Source of the DNA: Phycisphaerales bacterium
GTDB taxonomy: Bacteria; Planctomycetota; Phycisphaerae; Phycisphaerales; UBA1924
NCBI GenBank assembly: GCA_014379385.1
Contig: JACMLW010000101.1
Location: forward strand, 1-48,136
Length of the DNA stretch: 48,136 nt
Direction of reading: 5' to 3'
Position numbers and translations under genes: made by a program. Under the pieces are notes generated by a model. It saw only the letters and a program-made list of their open reading frames with translations, searched no databases and was not told where the DNA came from. This document shows, one piece after another, positions 46,314-48,136 of the stretch. Within the stretch, counting starts at the first letter, position 1. Each line of letters begins with the position of its first letter.

Positions 46314-47876
46314 ATGCGCACTTGCCTTCCGGCGGTCCTATTTTTCCTCTTCATCTCTGTGTCCGTCTTCGCCGGTGGCACCACTTACTACGTGGCGCCG
46401 CCCGCGGCCGGCGGCAGCAACGCCAATGACGGTTCCCCGGGTTCCCCTTGGGCCACCCTCCAGCACGCCGCGAATCAAGTGGCCGCGGGCGACACCGTCG
46501 TCACCGCCCCCGGAATCTACGCCGGCTTCAACGTCGTCAGCAGCGGACTGCAGAACTCACCCATCACGTTCCGCGGCCAATCCGGAGCCGTGATTGACAC
46601 CGCCGCGGCCTATTACAACGGCAACCACCGCTCGCGCATCAACATCGATTCACAATCCTGGATCATCATCGAGGGCTTCGAGGTCGTCGGCTCGAACGAT
46701 CAGCGCACCAGCAAAGAGGGCATCCGCTGCGTCGCGTCCCCGGGCACCGACTACGGCCACATCACCATCCGCCTCTGCCACGTCCATCACAACGGCGACC
46801 GCAATATTTTCACCGGCCACTACAACCACCTCATCATCCATCACAACGTCATCCATCACGCCCACGACGAGCACGGCATCTACATCTCCAACAGCGGCGA
46901 CCACCACCAGGTGTTCTCCAACACTGTCTACTCCAACTCGGGGTGCGCCCTGCACGTCAACTCCGACGAGTCTCAAGGAGGCGACGGCCTCATCATCGAC
47001 GTCGCGGTGGGCGAGAACATCATGCACGGCAACGGAGGTGGAGGCAGCTACATCGATCCCAGCGGCAACCCGCAGATCAGCCCCGGCGGCGGCTCCGCCA
47101 TCAACTTCGACAGCGTGCAACAGTCCCGCATCCAGAACAACCTGCTCTACAACAACCACGCGAGCGGCATCTCACTCTACCGCGGCGACGGCGCCCTCCC
47201 ATCGAGCGGCAACGTCGTCGTGAACAACACCATCCACCAGGCCGCCGACGGACGCTGGGCGATCAACATCTCCGACGCAGCCACCGGCAACACCCTCTTT
47301 AACAACATCCTCCTCAACGACCACTCCTTCCGCGGCAGCCTCATCATCACCTCCGACAGCCTCCCCGGCCTCGCCAGCGACTCCAACATCGTGATGGACC
47401 GTTTCAACGTTGACGACGGCTCCAATATCACCCTCGCGCAGTGGCGCGCCCTCACCGGCCAGGACCGGAGCTCCATCGCGCTCGCGCCGGCCCAGTGGCC
47501 CACGCTCTTTACCGACCTCGCCGGCGATGACTACCACCTCGCGCCAGAATCGATCGCTCGAGACATTGGTGCGCCACAGCTCGCGGGCGACAGCGCTCCC
47601 TCCTATGACATCGAAGGCCTCCCCCGCCCGCTCTTCATCGGCTTCGATATCGGCGCCTACGAGTTCCCATTCCCCGACCTGCCCTGCCCCGGCGACTACA
47701 GCGGCGACGGCGATACCAACTCCGCCGACATCACCACCTACCTCGCGGCCTGGTTCGCCGACCTCCAGAACGGCACCACCCTTGCCGACATGAACTCTGA
47801 TCAAGTGACCACCAGCGCCGACATCACCGCCTTCCTCGCTCAGTGGTTCATGGGCATCGCGATCCCCGCCTGTTGA
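46314..47876 (+). CDS. Secreted right-handed beta-helix protein with dockerin tail
   Basis: 520 residues from the ATG at 46314 (MRTCLPAVLFFLFISVSVFA), which begins a good signal peptide; the frame continues upstream without meaning. TTYYVAPPAAGGSNANDGSP is the DUF1565-like start of parallel beta-helix proteins. It is followed by repeated strand-turn units rich in Asn, His and Gly (HHNVIHHAHDEHGIYISNS; NNTIHQAADGRW), probably a polysaccharide lyase or hydrolase scaffold. No catalytic set can be read with confidence. The last 60 residues are two dockerin repeats ending ...GIAIPAC. Confidence 0.85.
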   Translation: MRTCLPAVLFFLFISVSVFAGGTTYYVAPPAAGGSNANDGSPGSPWATLQHAANQVAAGDTVVTAPGIYAGFNVVSSGLQNSPITFRGQSGAVIDTAAAYYNGNHRSRINIDSQSWIIIEGFEVVGSNDQRTSKEGIRCVASPGTDYGHITIRLCHVHHNGDRNIFTGHYNHLIIHHNVIHHAHDEHGIYISNSGDHHQVFSNTVYSNSGCALHVNSDESQGGDGLIIDVAVGENIMHGNGGGGSYIDPSGNPQISPGGGSAINFDSVQQSRIQNNLLYNNHASGISLYRGDGALPSSGNVVVNNTIHQAADGRWAINISDAATGNTLFNNILLNDHSFRGSLIITSDSLPGLASDSNIVMDRFNVDDGSNITLAQWRALTGQDRSSIALAPAQWPTLFTDLAGDDYHLAPESIARDIGAPQLAGDSAPSYDIEGLPRPLFIGFDIGAYEFPFPDLPCPGDYSGDGDTNSADITTYLAAWFADLQNGTTLADMNSDQVTTSADITAFLAQWFMGIAIPAC

Positions 47877-47948
47877 GTGCGCAAACAAGCAAGGCCTCAT
47901 CGACCGCGCCGCTACTCCGTGCTCGGCGCCACTCTTCCAATTGAAAAA

Positions 47949-47972
47949 AACCGAGCCCTCGCGGACTCGGTT
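47949..47972. terminator. Terminator hairpin after the beta-helix gene
   Basis: AACCGAG / CTCGGTT stem with inner CC-TCGC-GG pairing, flanked by seven A on the left and TTCTT on the right, so it could end transcription from either side. Confidence 0.6.
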
Positions 47973-47999
47973 CTTGGGTTTGGCTCAGTGTTTGCCTAG

Positions 48000-48136
48000 A
48001 GGCTATCCGTAAACCGCGCAACCGGTGGTGGTCGGGGCGCGAATAGCCTTGCATGGCGATGCGATTGACGGAGGAGCAACTCGATTGGCTGGTGGCGCGC
48101 ATGCCCGATGCGCCGGTGTCGTCCAAGGGCGGGCGG
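48000..48136 (+). mobile_element. Left end of an insertion sequence, cut by the window
   Basis: AGGCTAT (48000-48006) and its inverted match ATAGCCT (48043-48049) lie just before a transposase-like start. The left IS end probably falls near 48000, but the boundary cannot be fixed without the right end. Confidence 0.45.
48053..48136 (+). CDS. Transposase N-terminus, 3'-partial
   Basis: 28 codons, MAMRLTEEQLDWLVARMPDA then PVSSKGGR, before the window ends. The pattern LTxEQxxWLxxxxP...KGGRP is the usual N-terminus of IS5-like and related DDE transposases. The family cannot be settled from this piece. Confidence 0.6.
   Translation, partial: MAMRLTEEQLDWLVARMPDAPVSSKGGR

Overview
The window is high-GC DNA from a planctomycete, most likely class Phycisphaerae. 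Three things point there. Several secreted proteins end in a two-repeat, EF-hand-like dockerin module of the 'GC-type' known from Phycisphaerae. Two proteins have PEP-CTERM-like tails. The RHS proteins carry a dockerin-like insert in their core. The housekeeping genes (tuf, rpmG, secE, nusG, infA) are clearly bacterial.

Region 1 (1-9310) is a polymorphic-toxin locus. A long RHS protein, open at the left window edge, ends in a variable toxin domain and is followed by a candidate immunity gene. Behind it lie two orphan cassettes and a decayed third. Each begins part-way through the same RHS core, switches after the conserved LGRW motif to a new AT-richer tip, and (where intact) is followed by a different small gene. 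The tips are an ADP-ribosyltransferase-like domain, an unrecognised Cys-rich domain paired with a DUF4279 protein, and an HNH-like nuclease candidate paired with an unknown 260-aa protein.

Region 2 (9307-19005) is accessory DNA. It holds a toxin-antitoxin-like pair on the minus strand (unknown protein plus XRE-ImmA/IrrE protease), a decayed IS1-type transposase, an unknown 629-aa protein, and an integrated element. The element carries two small HTH proteins, a primase/DUF3987 replication protein, a small membrane protein, a TubC-like docking protein, an XRE regulator and a tyrosine integrase that runs into the 3' end of tRNA-Lys(CTT), the likely attachment site.

Region 3 (19191-27843) holds a PilZ protein, a family-2 glycosyltransferase, a DUF2892 protein, a lipoprotein, and three secreted dockerin-tailed proteins in a row on the minus strand: a deiminase-family protein, a subtilisin/kexin-like protease and an unknown protein.

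Region 4 (28049-31725) is the conserved translation/secretion cluster tRNA-Thr, tuf, rpmG, tRNA-Trp, secE, nusG.

Region 5 (31799-48136) is mixed core genome: a frameshifted dockerin protein, a zinc-finger protein, manC, acnA, a glycogen-debranching enzyme, two paralogous small membrane proteins, aat, a SpoIIE-type phosphatase, a DinB protein, PEP-CTERM-like proteins, infA, apaG, a beta-helix dockerin protein, and the start of an IS transposase at the right edge. Several genes here and in the accessory region have a -10 box only 6-8 nt before the start codon, suggesting leaderless transcripts.
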